Shown: positions 46,054 to 55,487 of the stretch, piece after piece
Numbering within the stretch: position 1 is the stretch's first letter
How the letters are laid out: every line of letters starts with the position of its first letter
DNA from: Eubacteriales bacterium
GTDB taxonomy: Bacteria > Bacillota > Clostridia > Christensenellales > Aristaeellaceae
Direction: 5' to 3'
NCBI GenBank assembly: GCA_028705775.1
Contig: JAQWCW010000010.1
Coordinates: 1 to 64,000 of the forward strand
Length of the DNA stretch: 64,000 nt
The notes under the pieces: model-generated
What the model saw: only the letters and a program-made list of their open reading frames with translations
Database searches by the model: none
What the model was told of the DNA's origin: nothing
Translations under genes and position numbers: made by a program

Positions 46054-47378
46054 AGCGACACCTCCCCTGCCGAGGAAACATAGCTTTCCTCGCGGATTAA
46101 GGCGTCCTTATTCTTGCTTGCCACGCCCTGAAGCAAGCCCATAATGCCCATCGACGCGAGCATCGAAGTTCCTCCGTAGCTGACAAACGGCATTGTTACG
46201 CCCGTAAGCGGAATCAGCTTGATTACGCCGCCGATTATGATAAACGCCTGAACGGAGAGAATGATTGTTGCGCCCATTGCAAGAAGGGAATCAAACTGAT
46301 TTCTCGCGTCCATAGCCGCTGATACTCCGCGAAGCATGATGAAAACATAAACGAGAATTACGCCGAAGCCGAACAGCATTCCGAACTGCTCACAGATTAC
46401 GGCGAAAATGAAATCCGTATAGTAAATCGGGATTGATTTCGGCGAGCCCAAGCCGACGCCCATGCCGAAAAGCCCGCCTGATGCGATTGCAACAAGGGAA
46501 TGGATTATCTGATAGCCCGCATCATAATCCGACCACGGATTAAGCCACAGGGCAACGCGCTTTTTAACGTGCGCAAACATCGTATAGCCCAGATACGCCG
46601 CTCCCGCGCCTCCGCCAAGCCCGACGAGCGAAACCGGAAGATTGCCCGTTGACGCATAGTAAAGCAGGAGCGCGGTTATATAGTAAAGCAAAGCCGTACC
46701 AAGATCCTTTTGCAGCATAAGCACAGCGAGCGCGATTAAGCAGAAAAGCATCCACGAGAAGAATTTTCTGCGCGACATATAGTACGCAAGCAGGATAAGC
46801 AGCGGAATCTTCACCAATTCGCTTGGCTGAAGGGATGTTCCGCCGATATAAATCCAGTTCTTCGCGCCGTTCTGCTCAGTTCCCAGCACAAGCGGAGTTG
46901 CGAGCAGCAGAAGCGCTATCGGGAATACGATGAACGAAAGCGTCCGCCAATGCTTGACGATGCGCACAAGATATATGCACAGCGCCATAACGCCTATGCC
47001 TATACCGTAATACATACACTGCCTGAGCCCCTTATCGGGCGCGGTTGAATACAGCACGAACACGCCCAAGGCGCAAAGGAAGTTGGTAAGCGAAAGCAGC
47101 ACAGGGTCAGTCGGCAAAAGCTTGCCGAGAACGACCGTGCCTATGAAAATCATAATCGGGACAATAAGGCAAAGCGCGAACGAGAATAAATCGAGAGCCG
47201 GCTTGACAGCGGAAGGGTCGCCTGCCGCTTTTAGCGCGTCATACGCCTCCTGCGCGTTTATCTGCTTCTTTAGCGCAATCAGGAAAAAGGCGATGAAAAA
47301 CATGAGCATCATAACGCGAACCGGAATGTTGCTCATCGCTTTTGCGCGGGACGCCTGCGAGCGCGTTTTTTTCTTCAT
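46050..47378 (-). CDS. FtsW/RodA/SpoVE-family glycan polymerase
   Basis: A SEDS protein with about ten membrane segments that polymerises lipid II into glycan strands. GTSLQPSELVKIPLLI, KDLGTALLYYITALLLYY and the C-terminal VTMPFVSYGGTSMLAS are SEDS signatures; the conserved Asp is in LQKDLGTA. It overlaps the FHA gene (47375) and the PBP gene (46053) by four bases each, one operon. I cannot decide between RodA and FtsW. Confidence 0.92.
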   Translation of the reverse strand: MKKKTRSQASRAKAMSNIPVRVMMLMFFIAFFLIALKKQINAQEAYDALKAAGDPSAVKPALDLFSFALCLIVPIMIFIGTVVLGKLLPTDPVLLSLTNFLCALGVFVLYSTAPDKGLRQCMYYGIGIGVMALCIYLVRIVKHWRTLSFIVFPIALLLLATPLVLGTEQNGAKNWIYIGGTSLQPSELVKIPLLILLAYYMSRRKFFSWMLFCLIALAVLMLQKDLGTALLYYITALLLYYASTGNLPVSLVGLGGGAGAAYLGYTMFAHVKKRVALWLNPWSDYDAGYQIIHSLVAIASGGLFGMGVGLGSPKSIPIYYTDFIFAVICEQFGMLFGFGVILVYVFIMLRGVSAAMDARNQFDSLLAMGATIILSVQAFIIIGGVIKLIPLTGVTMPFVSYGGTSMLASMGIMGLLQGVASKNKDALIREESYVSSAGEVSL

Positions 47379-48331
47379 TCCTGCCTCCTTCTGCGGCGCA
47401 GAGGCTGAGCTTCGTCTGTTTCCTCATCCTGCGGCGGCACATATATGGGCTTTGGCTGAGGCCGTGTGTACTGAGGCGCGCCCGAGTCGTTCCATGTGGC
47501 GAAAATCTCGGCTTCCGTCTCATCGTCCTCCTGCGGGTATTCCTCCGAATAATCATCGGAATACATTTGACTGACGGGCGGAACGTTTTCATACGGCTGC
47601 GGCTGCATAGGCTGAGGAATCGGAGCATAGTTATAAGCGCCGTCCCCCTGCATGAACGGCGGCTCAGTATTTACGCCGTAAAGGGGCGGAATATGGGTAA
47701 GCGTGCGATAGGATTCATCCTGCGAAAGCCTGCCGTATGGGTAAATATCTGGCGAAGGATACTGCGCCGCGACAGCGGTTTCGTCTTCTCCGTCATCATC
47801 ATCGTCAGCAGAAGCGTATACATCGGGCAGGGGTCTGAACGGGCTTGCGGCGGCGACATCGGGAACGTCAGCAGATTTCAAAAACGCCGCCTGAAACAAG
47901 CCTGCGCCGATTTTTATGATACTGCCGTGAAGAATATATGAGCCTTTTCTATCGACAATTATTTCGTCATCAAGCTCAAAAGAGTTTCTGCCGATTGGTC
48001 TGCACCAGAGTCCGCTGCCTTCCTCAAAGCGATAAAAAATATGCTTCGCCTTGACATCGGGAAGCGGAACGCAAACGTCGCAGATTCTAGCAGCGCCGAT
48101 GAAGCCCTCCGGCGGTATCGGAATCAAATCGCCGCGCGCAAATACGCCCGCCCCCTCCAGTACTACAAGCTGCCCGACCGTTCCCACATGGGGCGCCGTT
48201 TTCCGCGCTCTTTTCGTTGCGGAGTTTTCGCGGCGAAGGTTGAACCAGCTTGATATGAGAAACAGCGCCAGCAGCGCGACAAAAACATATCTTGCGCCGT
48301 ATGCCAGTACGCTGTACAGTTCGCTCGTCAT
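47375..48331 (-). CDS. FHA-domain membrane protein
   Basis: A 318-residue protein with one N-terminal membrane segment (about 10-28), an FHA domain (about 50-150, GFIGAARICDVCVPLPDVKAKHIFYRF, which reads phosphothreonine-like partners), and a long disordered tail rich in Pro, Tyr, Asp and Glu ending in RRRRRQE. Coupled to FtsW/RodA and class B PBP by overlap, it may link Ser/Thr kinase signals to wall synthesis, by analogy with Actinobacterial and clostridial FHA-RodA-PBP clusters. Confidence 0.87.
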   Translation of the reverse strand: MTSELYSVLAYGARYVFVALLALFLISSWFNLRRENSATKRARKTAPHVGTVGQLVVLEGAGVFARGDLIPIPPEGFIGAARICDVCVPLPDVKAKHIFYRFEEGSGLWCRPIGRNSFELDDEIIVDRKGSYILHGSIIKIGAGLFQAAFLKSADVPDVAAASPFRPLPDVYASADDDDDGEDETAVAAQYPSPDIYPYGRLSQDESYRTLTHIPPLYGVNTEPPFMQGDGAYNYAPIPQPMQPQPYENVPPVSQMYSDDYSEEYPQEDDETEAEIFATWNDSGAPQYTRPQPKPIYVPPQDEETDEAQPLRRRRRQE

Positions 48332-48483
48332 AGCTTCTCCTTAGTGAGTAAATAATAATGTTTATCAAAGTATCAGACGCTTTTTCAGCGCGTATTCATC
48401 CATTGACTGCAATAAGCAAACACTATTTTTGCCGTTTTTGCTCAAGCTGAGTATACCATAGCGCGGGATGTAAAAAAAGAGGT

Positions 48484-48512
48484 TTGCGCGTTAATTCGGC
48501 GTATGATATACT
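48484..48512 (+). promoter_or_regulatory. Promoter of the AI-2E family transporter gene
   Basis: TTGCGC and TATACT separated by 17 bases, 27 bases before the GTG start. Confidence 0.6.
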
Positions 48513-48538
48513 TATAAAAACCGAAGGGAGGCGAATAT

Positions 48539-49753
48539 GTGGAAGGATTCCTTGCGGCGGTAAGGCGGGTCAACGTCAAGTGCAACGACCTTCTCCGTAA
48601 AGCCGGTCTTGTTGCGCTTGTTATGATAGCGGCGCTCGTTATTATCCGTTTGCTGCCACTCTGCCTGCCGTTTGTTTTCGCGCTCGTATTTTCCGCGATT
48701 ATATCCCCCGCCGTCAAGCTGATGCGCAGGGGACTTGAAAAAATCCATATCAAGGGCAACACGCTGCCGACAATAATCGCAATGCTCGTAATATTCGGGC
48801 TTTTGTTTTGGGGGCTTTCATTCCTCCTTTTTCAGCTCGTAAGAGAGCTTGGAATGCTCGCGCAGAATTTCACCTCCAACATCGGGGTTTATTCGGAGTG
48901 GATATCCGTAAAGGCGCAGGAGCTTGCGACAAAGCTCGGAACAATGGTTCCTGCCAACTGGATCAGCCTTGTAAACAACGCGATAAGCGAATTCGGCAAA
49001 ACTATTGTTTCAATCGCGTCATCTACCGCAAAGCTCGTAGCCGGAGGCGCTTGGACTACGGCAATGAGCGTTCCGAGCATACTGCTCTTTCTGGTGCTGA
49101 TGCTTATGGCAACCTTCTATATGACGAGCGACAGGGAGAAAATTTTCGCTTTCTTCAACGGAATACTTCCGACGCGGTTCGTACAGAAAAGCAAGGTTCT
49201 CAAAACCGGAGTTTTTCACGCGCTTTTCGGGCAGATGAAGGCGCAGGCGTGCGTTTCGGTTCTGGTAACGTTCGTTGTGACAATCGGCCTACTGCTGGAG
49301 GGAATTCCGTATTGGCTGCTGCTCGGGCTTGTTTTGGGAATCCTGGATATTCTGCCGATTGTCGGAATGGGGCTTGTTTTGATTCCGTGGAGCGTAATCG
49401 GCTTTGTGAGCGGCGACATTCAAACCGGAATCGGAATGCTGCTGCTCTACTTTGCCGACGTTATGACAAGGCAGATTGCGGAGCCGCGATTGGTCGGCGC
49501 GCAGCTGGGTCTGCACCCGCTTGCGACAATGATGAGTATGTACGCCGGATATATCGGCTTCGGCAGCTTTATCGGTATGCTTTTAGGGCCTATTCTGCTC
49601 AATATCATGAAGGTGGTTGTTGAGCTTTCCCCTGTTCCCGATGACGTAAGGCTTGACAGGGAGGCGCGTGGAATAATCGAAAAGCCGAAGGTTGTGAGCA
49701 AAGAGCCTGCGTACAAACGCTTTATGAAGCGAAGGCGAAAGAGAAAAGAATAA
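48539..49753 (+). CDS. AI-2E family (YtvI-like) transporter
   Basis: A 404-residue membrane protein of the AI-2E (PF01594) family with about eight hydrophobic segments. It contains VLGILDILPIVGMGLVLIPW and GAQLGLHPLATMMSMY, both conserved. The start is GTG with GGGAGG seven bases ahead; an ATG two bases earlier runs into a stop. Bacillus YtvI-like members are linked to sporulation, but the substrate is not known. The C terminus is strongly basic. Confidence 0.88.
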   Translation: MEGFLAAVRRVNVKCNDLLRKAGLVALVMIAALVIIRLLPLCLPFVFALVFSAIISPAVKLMRRGLEKIHIKGNTLPTIIAMLVIFGLLFWGLSFLLFQLVRELGMLAQNFTSNIGVYSEWISVKAQELATKLGTMVPANWISLVNNAISEFGKTIVSIASSTAKLVAGGAWTTAMSVPSILLFLVLMLMATFYMTSDREKIFAFFNGILPTRFVQKSKVLKTGVFHALFGQMKAQACVSVLVTFVVTIGLLLEGIPYWLLLGLVLGILDILPIVGMGLVLIPWSVIGFVSGDIQTGIGMLLLYFADVMTRQIAEPRLVGAQLGLHPLATMMSMYAGYIGFGSFIGMLLGPILLNIMKVVVELSPVPDDVRLDREARGIIEKPKVVSKEPAYKRFMKRRRKRKE

Positions 49754-49762
49754 GCTTATCGG

Positions 49763-49797
49763 CGCTCCTCCGCATCTGCGCGGCGGAGCGTTTGTTT
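49763..49797 (+). terminator. Terminator after the AI-2E family gene
   Basis: CGCTCCTCCGC and GCGGCGGAGCG pair, followed by TTTGTTTT. Confidence 0.7.
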
Positions 49798-49838
49798 TAC
49801 GCCTCTCTTGGGTATACTACCTTCGGAGGCTGAGATAT

Positions 49839-52286
49839 ATGGACGGCAAAAAGACTCCTGAAAAGGACAAGCAGAAAAAAGGAAAACGGAAAAGAAGCGC
49901 GCTTCGCGTTATAATCATTGCCTTGCTCGCGGCGCTCGTTTTTGCCGCCGCCGGCTTTATTTTCGTATGGTTCTATTTCGATATCCCCGCCTTTCAGAAG
50001 CTTGACGTGAGCAAGATAACGAAAATGGCGCAGACCGGCGCGCTGAAAGCGAGCGACGGAAGCGTAATAACCGCCCTTAAAAGCACGGAGGACAGAACCG
50101 TTATCGGGCTTGAAAGCGTTCCGGAAAAGGTCAGAGCCGCCTTCCTCGCGGCTGAGGATTTGCGATTCTACAAGCATAACGGAATCGACCCAATCCGAAT
50201 TTTCGGGGCTGTAATCGCGAACCTGAAAAGCCAGAGCTTTTCGGAGGGCGCTTCGACGATAACCCAGCAGCTTATTAAGCTGAGCCATCTTTCAAGCGAG
50301 AAAACGCTTGCAAGAAAGCTTGAGGAAGCGATTTTGGCGCTTGAGCTTGAAAGGAATTACTCCAAGAACGATATACTCGCGATGTATCTCAATTTTGTCT
50401 ATTTCGGAAGCGGGGCATACGGAATAGAGGCTGCCTCGCGCACATACTTCTCAAAATCCGCAAGCGAGCTGAGCATTCTTGAGGGCGCTTCGCTCGCCGC
50501 GATTCTCAAGGCGTCCTCCCTCTATAATCCCCTGAGCAATCCGGAAAGCAATCAGAAAAGGCGCGAGTACATACTAGATACGATGCTCGAAAACGAGATG
50601 ATAACGCAGGAAGAATACGACGAGGCAAAAAGCACCGAATTTGCGCTTCACATGGAGAAAACGCCGCCCGCGAAATACGGATGGTTCACGGACGCGGCGC
50701 TTGAGGAGGCGGAAAGCATTCTCGGCGTTTCGCCGGAGGGTTTGCTAACCGGCGGCTACACAGTCGAAACCACGCTGCGCACGGATTTGCAGGACGCAGC
50801 CGACGCGGCGTTTGCACAGGAAGGAATGTTTCCCGCAAGCGCCTCGGACGGAACGCCCGTTCAGGGCGCAATCGCGAGCGTCGACGTATCCTCCGGCGCG
50901 GTTATGTGCATGGTCGGCGGGCGCGAATACACGGTAAGACGCGGGCTTAACAGGGCGACGCAGATGAGAAGGCAGCCGGGAAGCGCGCTGAAACCGCTTG
51001 CAGTGTACACGCCTGCAATCGAACACTACGGCTATACCACGGCGAGCGTTATCGTTGACGAGCCGACAAGCTTCGGCAGCTATTCGCCGCGCAATTCCGG
51101 CAATCAGTATTATGGTCCCGTTACGATAAGAACAGCGCTCGCGAACAGCCTGAATGTTCCCGCCGTCAAGGTCATGTCCGAAATCGGGGTTGAGGCGGGG
51201 CGTAATTATCTCGAAAAGGTCGGAATTGAGCTGAGCAATCGGGACAGCAACCTTTCGCTTGCCTTAGGCTCGATGACCTACGGCGTTTCACCCGTTCAGC
51301 TTGCCGCTGCCTACGCGCCGTTTGCAAACGGCGGAACATATTTTGAGCCATACACAATCGAGCGGATTCTTGACGGCGACGGCAGGGTGCTGTATCAGCA
51401 TATTCCTTCGGGAACGCGGGTTATAAGCCGACAGACAGCCTATCTGATGACCTCCCTGCTCAGCAGCGTCACCTCGTCCGGCACGGGCAGCAGGCTTTCC
51501 GGTCTTTCAAGCACGGCGGGAAAGACGGGAACGGTCAACATTTCCGGCGGCGGGAACAGGGATATCTGGATGTCAGTATACAATCCCAAGGCGTCAACGG
51601 CGGTATGGATGGGCTTTGATGTGACCGACGTCAGCCACAAGCTTTCATCCAGAATTTCAGGCGGCGACAACACGGCAAAGCTTGCGCTGAATTATCTCAA
51701 AACGGCTTACAAGGATGTACCCGTCGGCAAGTTCAGCGTTCCGGACGGAATCATATCGCTTGAAATTGATAAAAAATGCATTGAGTGGCGCTATCAGGCA
51801 ATGCTCGCAAGCAGCCTTACTCCAAACGATTACCGCCTGCGGGAATATTTCACGGCGCAGAACCACCCGACTGAGGAAAGCGACATATGGCTTCCTCCGC
51901 AAAGACCCGTTATTTCGGTAACGCATAACTCGGACGGAAAGCCCGTGCTTGCAATTCAGCCCGCGTCAGCGTGCATTTTGAGAATTCAGCGCGACAGCGC
52001 AGGCGAAAGCATAATTCTATCCGAGCTTTGGGGAGGCGCGGGGGAAACGCTGTACTACTCGGACGAGAGCGCGGCTGTCGGAATAGAATATACCTACCGC
52101 GTGATTCCCCTGCACGGGGAGCTTATGCAAAACGGAATAACGCTTGCCGGAGAGCAGGCATATCTGGTAACAGAGGCAAAGAGAATTGAAAGCAGCATAT
52201 GGGATGATATATGGGGCGGAATTTTCGGCAAAAAAAATGAGCCGGAGCAATACGCTCCGGCAGAAAATACGAGAAGCTGGTTTTAA
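49839..52286 (+). CDS. Class A penicillin-binding protein (PBP1A type)
   Basis: An 815-residue bifunctional wall enzyme. A basic cytoplasmic N terminus and one membrane segment (about 25-47) come first. The GT51 glycosyltransferase has EDLRFYKHNGID and EGASTITQQLIKL. The transpeptidase has SALK (SxxK), SLN (SxN) and AGKTGTVN (KTG). The C-terminal 150 residues include a fibronectin type III-like portion. It is convergent with the methyltransferase gene, overlapping by four bases. Confidence 0.95.
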   Translation: MDGKKTPEKDKQKKGKRKRSALRVIIIALLAALVFAAAGFIFVWFYFDIPAFQKLDVSKITKMAQTGALKASDGSVITALKSTEDRTVIGLESVPEKVRAAFLAAEDLRFYKHNGIDPIRIFGAVIANLKSQSFSEGASTITQQLIKLSHLSSEKTLARKLEEAILALELERNYSKNDILAMYLNFVYFGSGAYGIEAASRTYFSKSASELSILEGASLAAILKASSLYNPLSNPESNQKRREYILDTMLENEMITQEEYDEAKSTEFALHMEKTPPAKYGWFTDAALEEAESILGVSPEGLLTGGYTVETTLRTDLQDAADAAFAQEGMFPASASDGTPVQGAIASVDVSSGAVMCMVGGREYTVRRGLNRATQMRRQPGSALKPLAVYTPAIEHYGYTTASVIVDEPTSFGSYSPRNSGNQYYGPVTIRTALANSLNVPAVKVMSEIGVEAGRNYLEKVGIELSNRDSNLSLALGSMTYGVSPVQLAAAYAPFANGGTYFEPYTIERILDGDGRVLYQHIPSGTRVISRQTAYLMTSLLSSVTSSGTGSRLSGLSSTAGKTGTVNISGGGNRDIWMSVYNPKASTAVWMGFDVTDVSHKLSSRISGGDNTAKLALNYLKTAYKDVPVGKFSVPDGIISLEIDKKCIEWRYQAMLASSLTPNDYRLREYFTAQNHPTEESDIWLPPQRPVISVTHNSDGKPVLAIQPASACILRIQRDSAGESIILSELWGGAGETLYYSDESAAVGIEYTYRVIPLHGELMQNGITLAGEQAYLVTEAKRIESSIWDDIWGGIFGKKNEPEQYAPAENTRSWF

Positions 52287-52858
52287 GGCTGCCTCTGGAT
52301 AAGCACGCACTCAGGCGCGGAATCCCCCGCGTTTACAAAGGTGTGCCAAAGCACATTGTATTCCTGCGGTCTGAGCGCTGAAAAGAAACCTTTCAACATT
52401 TCTCTTTCCGCCGCGCCCTCGCTGTGCCCCGGATATATGCACACGGACAGCACGCCAAGCGGCATGAGAAGCGAGAGCGCCGCCTTGATAGCGGGCAAAG
52501 TCGTTTCACGCAGGGTGGTTACAGACTTATCGCCGCCGGGCAGCCAGCCGAGATTGAAAAGCACAAGCTTAACCGGCTCATGCACGTACGAAAGCATATT
52601 CTGATGCCCCGTAAGCAGAAGCTCGGCGCGGGAAAGCATTCCTGCCTCCGAAAGACGCGCGCGCGTGTTTTCAACCGCCTGCGGCTGCACGTCAAAGGCG
52701 TAAACCTTGCCGTTTTCCCCAACAAGCGAGCAGAGCGTAAGCGTGTCATGACCGTTGCCCATTGTTGCGTCAACGCATATGTCGCCGCTTTCGACGACCT
52801 TTTCCATTGTTTCCATCGCGATGAATCGCGCGGAGCGAAGCTCAAACTGACTGCTCAT
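52283..52858 (-). CDS. mnmM: Class I SAM-dependent methyltransferase, YtqB/MnmM family
   Basis: A 191-residue Rossmann methyltransferase with DATMGNGHDT as the SAM loop and FNLGWLPGGDKSV as the catalytic-like motif of the YtqB family. In B. subtilis YtqB (MnmM) adds the last methyl group in mnm5s2U of the tRNA wobble base. The chosen ATG at 52858 overlaps the stop of the pseudouridine synthase gene (ATGA); the longer frame upstream lies in that gene. Confidence 0.85.
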   Translation of the reverse strand: MSSQFELRSARFIAMETMEKVVESGDICVDATMGNGHDTLTLCSLVGENGKVYAFDVQPQAVENTRARLSEAGMLSRAELLLTGHQNMLSYVHEPVKLVLFNLGWLPGGDKSVTTLRETTLPAIKAALSLLMPLGVLSVCIYPGHSEGAAEREMLKGFFSALRPQEYNVLWHTFVNAGDSAPECVLIQRQP

Positions 52859-53559
52859 AGCTCCTGAAGCTTCCTTACCTCGTCCTCGGTCAGCCTGCGC
52901 CATTTTCCGCGCGGAAGGTCGCCAAGCTCCAGAGGCCCGAACTGAACGCGGCGGAGAGCAAGCACCTGATGACCTACCGCCTCGCACATACGCCTGACCT
53001 GACGATAGCGCCCCTCATGAATCGTAACGAGCAGCATTGTTGCAAACGCTTCCTCTTTCACAATGCGAACCTTTGCGGGAGCGGTCTTGTTGCCGTCAAG
53101 CAGAATGCCGCCGCGCATTGTGAAAACCTCCTGCGGAGTCACCTTGCCGGATACGCGCGCGAGGTAAACCTTGTTTACCTCACTGCTCGGATGAAGCATT
53201 TTTTCGGTAAGCTCTCCGTCGTTGGTAAGCAAAAGCAGACCCTCGGAATCATAGTCAAGCCTTCCGACGGGATAAAGGCGCGCGGGATAATCGCGGAAAT
53301 GGTCAAGCACGCAGCTTCTGCCCTCCGGGTCAGAAACCGTTGTCACCTCTCCCGCAGGCTTATGATACAGCACATAATGCTTTTCTAACACGGGCGTAAT
53401 CACTTCGCCGCGAACCCTGACGACGTCGCCGTCGTTTACCTGAAGCCCCATCTCGCGCACTGTCTGCCCGTTGAGCTGCACAAGCCCGTCCGCAATCATT
53501 TTTTCGGCTGTTCTGCGGCTCGCGACTCCGCTCAGTGCCATGTATTTCTGTAATCTCAT
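52855..53559 (-). CDS. rRNA pseudouridine synthase, RsuA/RluB family
   Basis: A 234-residue protein with an N-terminal S4 domain (LQKYMALSGVASRRTAEKMI) and a catalytic domain with GRLDYDSEGLLLLTNDG, which contains the catalytic Asp. HEGRYRQVRRMCEAVGH is the second family motif. It follows the GNAT gene after three bases and overlaps mnmM, so it is the middle of an RNA-modification operon. In Gram-positives this type is usually RluB. Confidence 0.92.
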   Translation of the reverse strand: MRLQKYMALSGVASRRTAEKMIADGLVQLNGQTVREMGLQVNDGDVVRVRGEVITPVLEKHYVLYHKPAGEVTTVSDPEGRSCVLDHFRDYPARLYPVGRLDYDSEGLLLLTNDGELTEKMLHPSSEVNKVYLARVSGKVTPQEVFTMRGGILLDGNKTAPAKVRIVKEEAFATMLLVTIHEGRYRQVRRMCEAVGHQVLALRRVQFGPLELGDLPRGKWRRLTEDEVRKLQEL

Positions 53560-53562
53560 TTA

Positions 53563-54129
53563 TCAGACGCTCCTTCTTGAATTAACCCTGTAAAAGAACA
53601 ACGCGGTTTCGCGCAGCGCGGCGGGGCGCTGCTGCTGGTCGGAAAACGCGGAGTAAAGCATATTATCAACGCCGCCGAGCACAAACCCGCACTTTTCATA
53701 AAACTGGCAGGCGGTTGCATTGACATCCTGGGTCTCAAGCATAAGCCCGTATTGACCTGTGCGCATCGCCCAATCCTGCGCCGCCGACAAAAGCGCCCTG
53801 CCTATCCCCAGCCGCCTGTGCCTTGCGTCAACGGCAAGCTCATGCACAAAGGCGTAGCCGTTCCAGTGCTTGCCTACAACCACCTGACCTGCCGGCTTGC
53901 CGTCCACAAAGGCGAAAAATCCGGCATGGTCTGGCGAGAGAATGAATGATTCAGTAACTTGGTCGTCCACCGGATCATCACGCCAATAGGCTTTGCCCGC
54001 GCTTCTGTATTGCAGCCTGAAGCCCTGAGAGGCTATTGAAACAACGGCAATTTCGGAAATGAACTGACGCCTGTCAATGAGTCCTAAGCTACCGATATTC
54101 TGCGCAGTCATTGGCTCTATTGCCGTCAT
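53563..54129 (-). CDS. GNAT-family acetyltransferase
   Basis: A 188-residue acetyltransferase. The acetyl-CoA loop is ELAVDARHRRLGIGRALLSAA and the C terminus has FYEKCGFVLGG. The ATG at 54129 has AAGGAGGG eight bases ahead; a longer frame starting upstream is basic, low in complexity and not family-like. It is the first gene of the unit with the pseudouridine synthase and mnmM. Acceptor unknown, antibiotic-acetyltransferase-like members exist. Confidence 0.85.
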   Translation of the reverse strand: MTAIEPMTAQNIGSLGLIDRRQFISEIAVVSIASQGFRLQYRSAGKAYWRDDPVDDQVTESFILSPDHAGFFAFVDGKPAGQVVVGKHWNGYAFVHELAVDARHRRLGIGRALLSAAQDWAMRTGQYGLMLETQDVNATACQFYEKCGFVLGGVDNMLYSAFSDQQQRPAALRETALFFYRVNSRRSV

Positions 54130-54199
54130 AATCGCGCCCTCCTTATGTATAAAATATCTGTTTATCCTTCGACGTTTTCTTTTTCTTCTCTTGCGCTTT

Positions 54200-55360
54200 T
54201 CAGCGATTAACGCAAGGAATGCGATAAGCGCCGATGGCAAGCCAGCGAGCAATAATACCGTCAAGGGCGGCGCGAAAGGTTCTTTCCGCAACCGACTCCT
54301 CCGCGATTATCGGAACTCTCGCAACGATTCTGCCGTTCATCTCAAGAGAAACCATACCGACGCTCTGACCCTGATAAATCGGCGCGGGAAAGCTGGGCGG
54401 CAAGTCAATCAGCACCGACGGATAGTCCTCGCCGTCAAGAAGCGGATAGGCAAGCCTTCCGCCCGCTATAACGGAAAGCGAATCGCTGACCCCGTTTTCG
54501 ACGCTTACGCTTCTGATTTCCTCGCCTTCTGAAATGAACTCAGCCATTTCCGTTTTGAGAAACACCGAATCGAGCAGGGACTGCGCGTCGCTGAACCAGT
54601 CAGGACAATTCAGAACCACGCCGATTAGCGAAAGCCCCTCCCGCTCTGCCGAGAAAACAAGGCATCTGCCCGCCGCCTTAGTGTAGCCGGTTTTGATTCC
54701 GGTTGCGCCGGAATAGCCGGCGAGCAGCTTGTTTTTATTGATGAGAATTCGCTCGTACTCCCTGCCGTGCCACGGAATCCTGCCGCGCCGCGTTCCGACA
54801 ATTTCGCGGAAAACCTCGCTTTTCATCGCCTCGCGCGCAATCATTGCAAGGTCGTAGGCACTCGTGTAATGGCCGTCCTTGGGCAGCCCGTGCGGTGTGA
54901 GAAAGCAGGTGTTTGAAAGCCCCAGCTCTGCGGCGCGCGCGTTCATCATTTCCGCAAAGCCGTCCACGCTTCCCCCTATATGCTCGGCTATCGCAACAGC
55001 CGCGTCGTTTCCCGAGGCAAGCATAAGCCCGTAAAGCATTTCGCGCATTGTTAGGGATTCGCCAATCGAAAGATATATGCTTGTGCCCGGCACTCCGCTT
55101 GCGTTTTTGGACGCGGTAACAGTCTCGTCAAGAGAGGAATTCTCCAAAGCGACAAGCGCCGTCATTACCTTCGTGGTGCTTGCCATAGGGCGGCGCGCGC
55201 TCATGTTCTGCTCATAAAGCACCCTGCCGGTTGTTTCCTCGATGATTACGGCAGACGCGTACGAGCCAATAACGGGCAGCGCTTCCTCGGCATACACACA
55301 TTTAGCATTATACAACAGAAAAAGCAAAGATAAAAGCCCTGCAAGGCATTTGACCTTCAT
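54200..55360 (-). CDS. dacF: D-alanyl-D-alanine carboxypeptidase (DacF/PBP5 type)
   Basis: A 386-residue enzyme with a signal peptide (about 1-24) that removes the terminal D-alanine from peptidoglycan stems. Motifs are STTK (SxxK), SGN and KTG in GIKTGYT, followed by a C-terminal PBP5-associated domain. The last residues lack an obvious amphipathic anchor. Spore-related DacF or DacB is possible; context does not decide. Confidence 0.92.
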   Translation of the reverse strand: MKVKCLAGLLSLLFLLYNAKCVYAEEALPVIGSYASAVIIEETTGRVLYEQNMSARRPMASTTKVMTALVALENSSLDETVTASKNASGVPGTSIYLSIGESLTMREMLYGLMLASGNDAAVAIAEHIGGSVDGFAEMMNARAAELGLSNTCFLTPHGLPKDGHYTSAYDLAMIAREAMKSEVFREIVGTRRGRIPWHGREYERILINKNKLLAGYSGATGIKTGYTKAAGRCLVFSAEREGLSLIGVVLNCPDWFSDAQSLLDSVFLKTEMAEFISEGEEIRSVSVENGVSDSLSVIAGGRLAYPLLDGEDYPSVLIDLPPSFPAPIYQGQSVGMVSLEMNGRIVARVPIIAEESVAERTFRAALDGIIARWLAIGAYRIPCVNR

Positions 55361-55443
55361 TGCGCGTCACCTCAAAGAAACAGATTTTCAAGGCTATTTT
55401 ACGCCGCGCGTTTTCATTGTATTCTGAAATAATCGGGCGCAGG

Positions 55444-55472
55444 AAAAAAGCCGCCCCAATCGGAGCGGCTTT
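55444..55472 (-). terminator. Terminator of the LCP gene
   Basis: AAAGCCGC and GCGGCTTT pair around a 10-base loop; on the minus strand CTTTTTTCCT follows. Confidence 0.85.
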
Positions 55473-55487
55473 CTGAAATACAGATAA

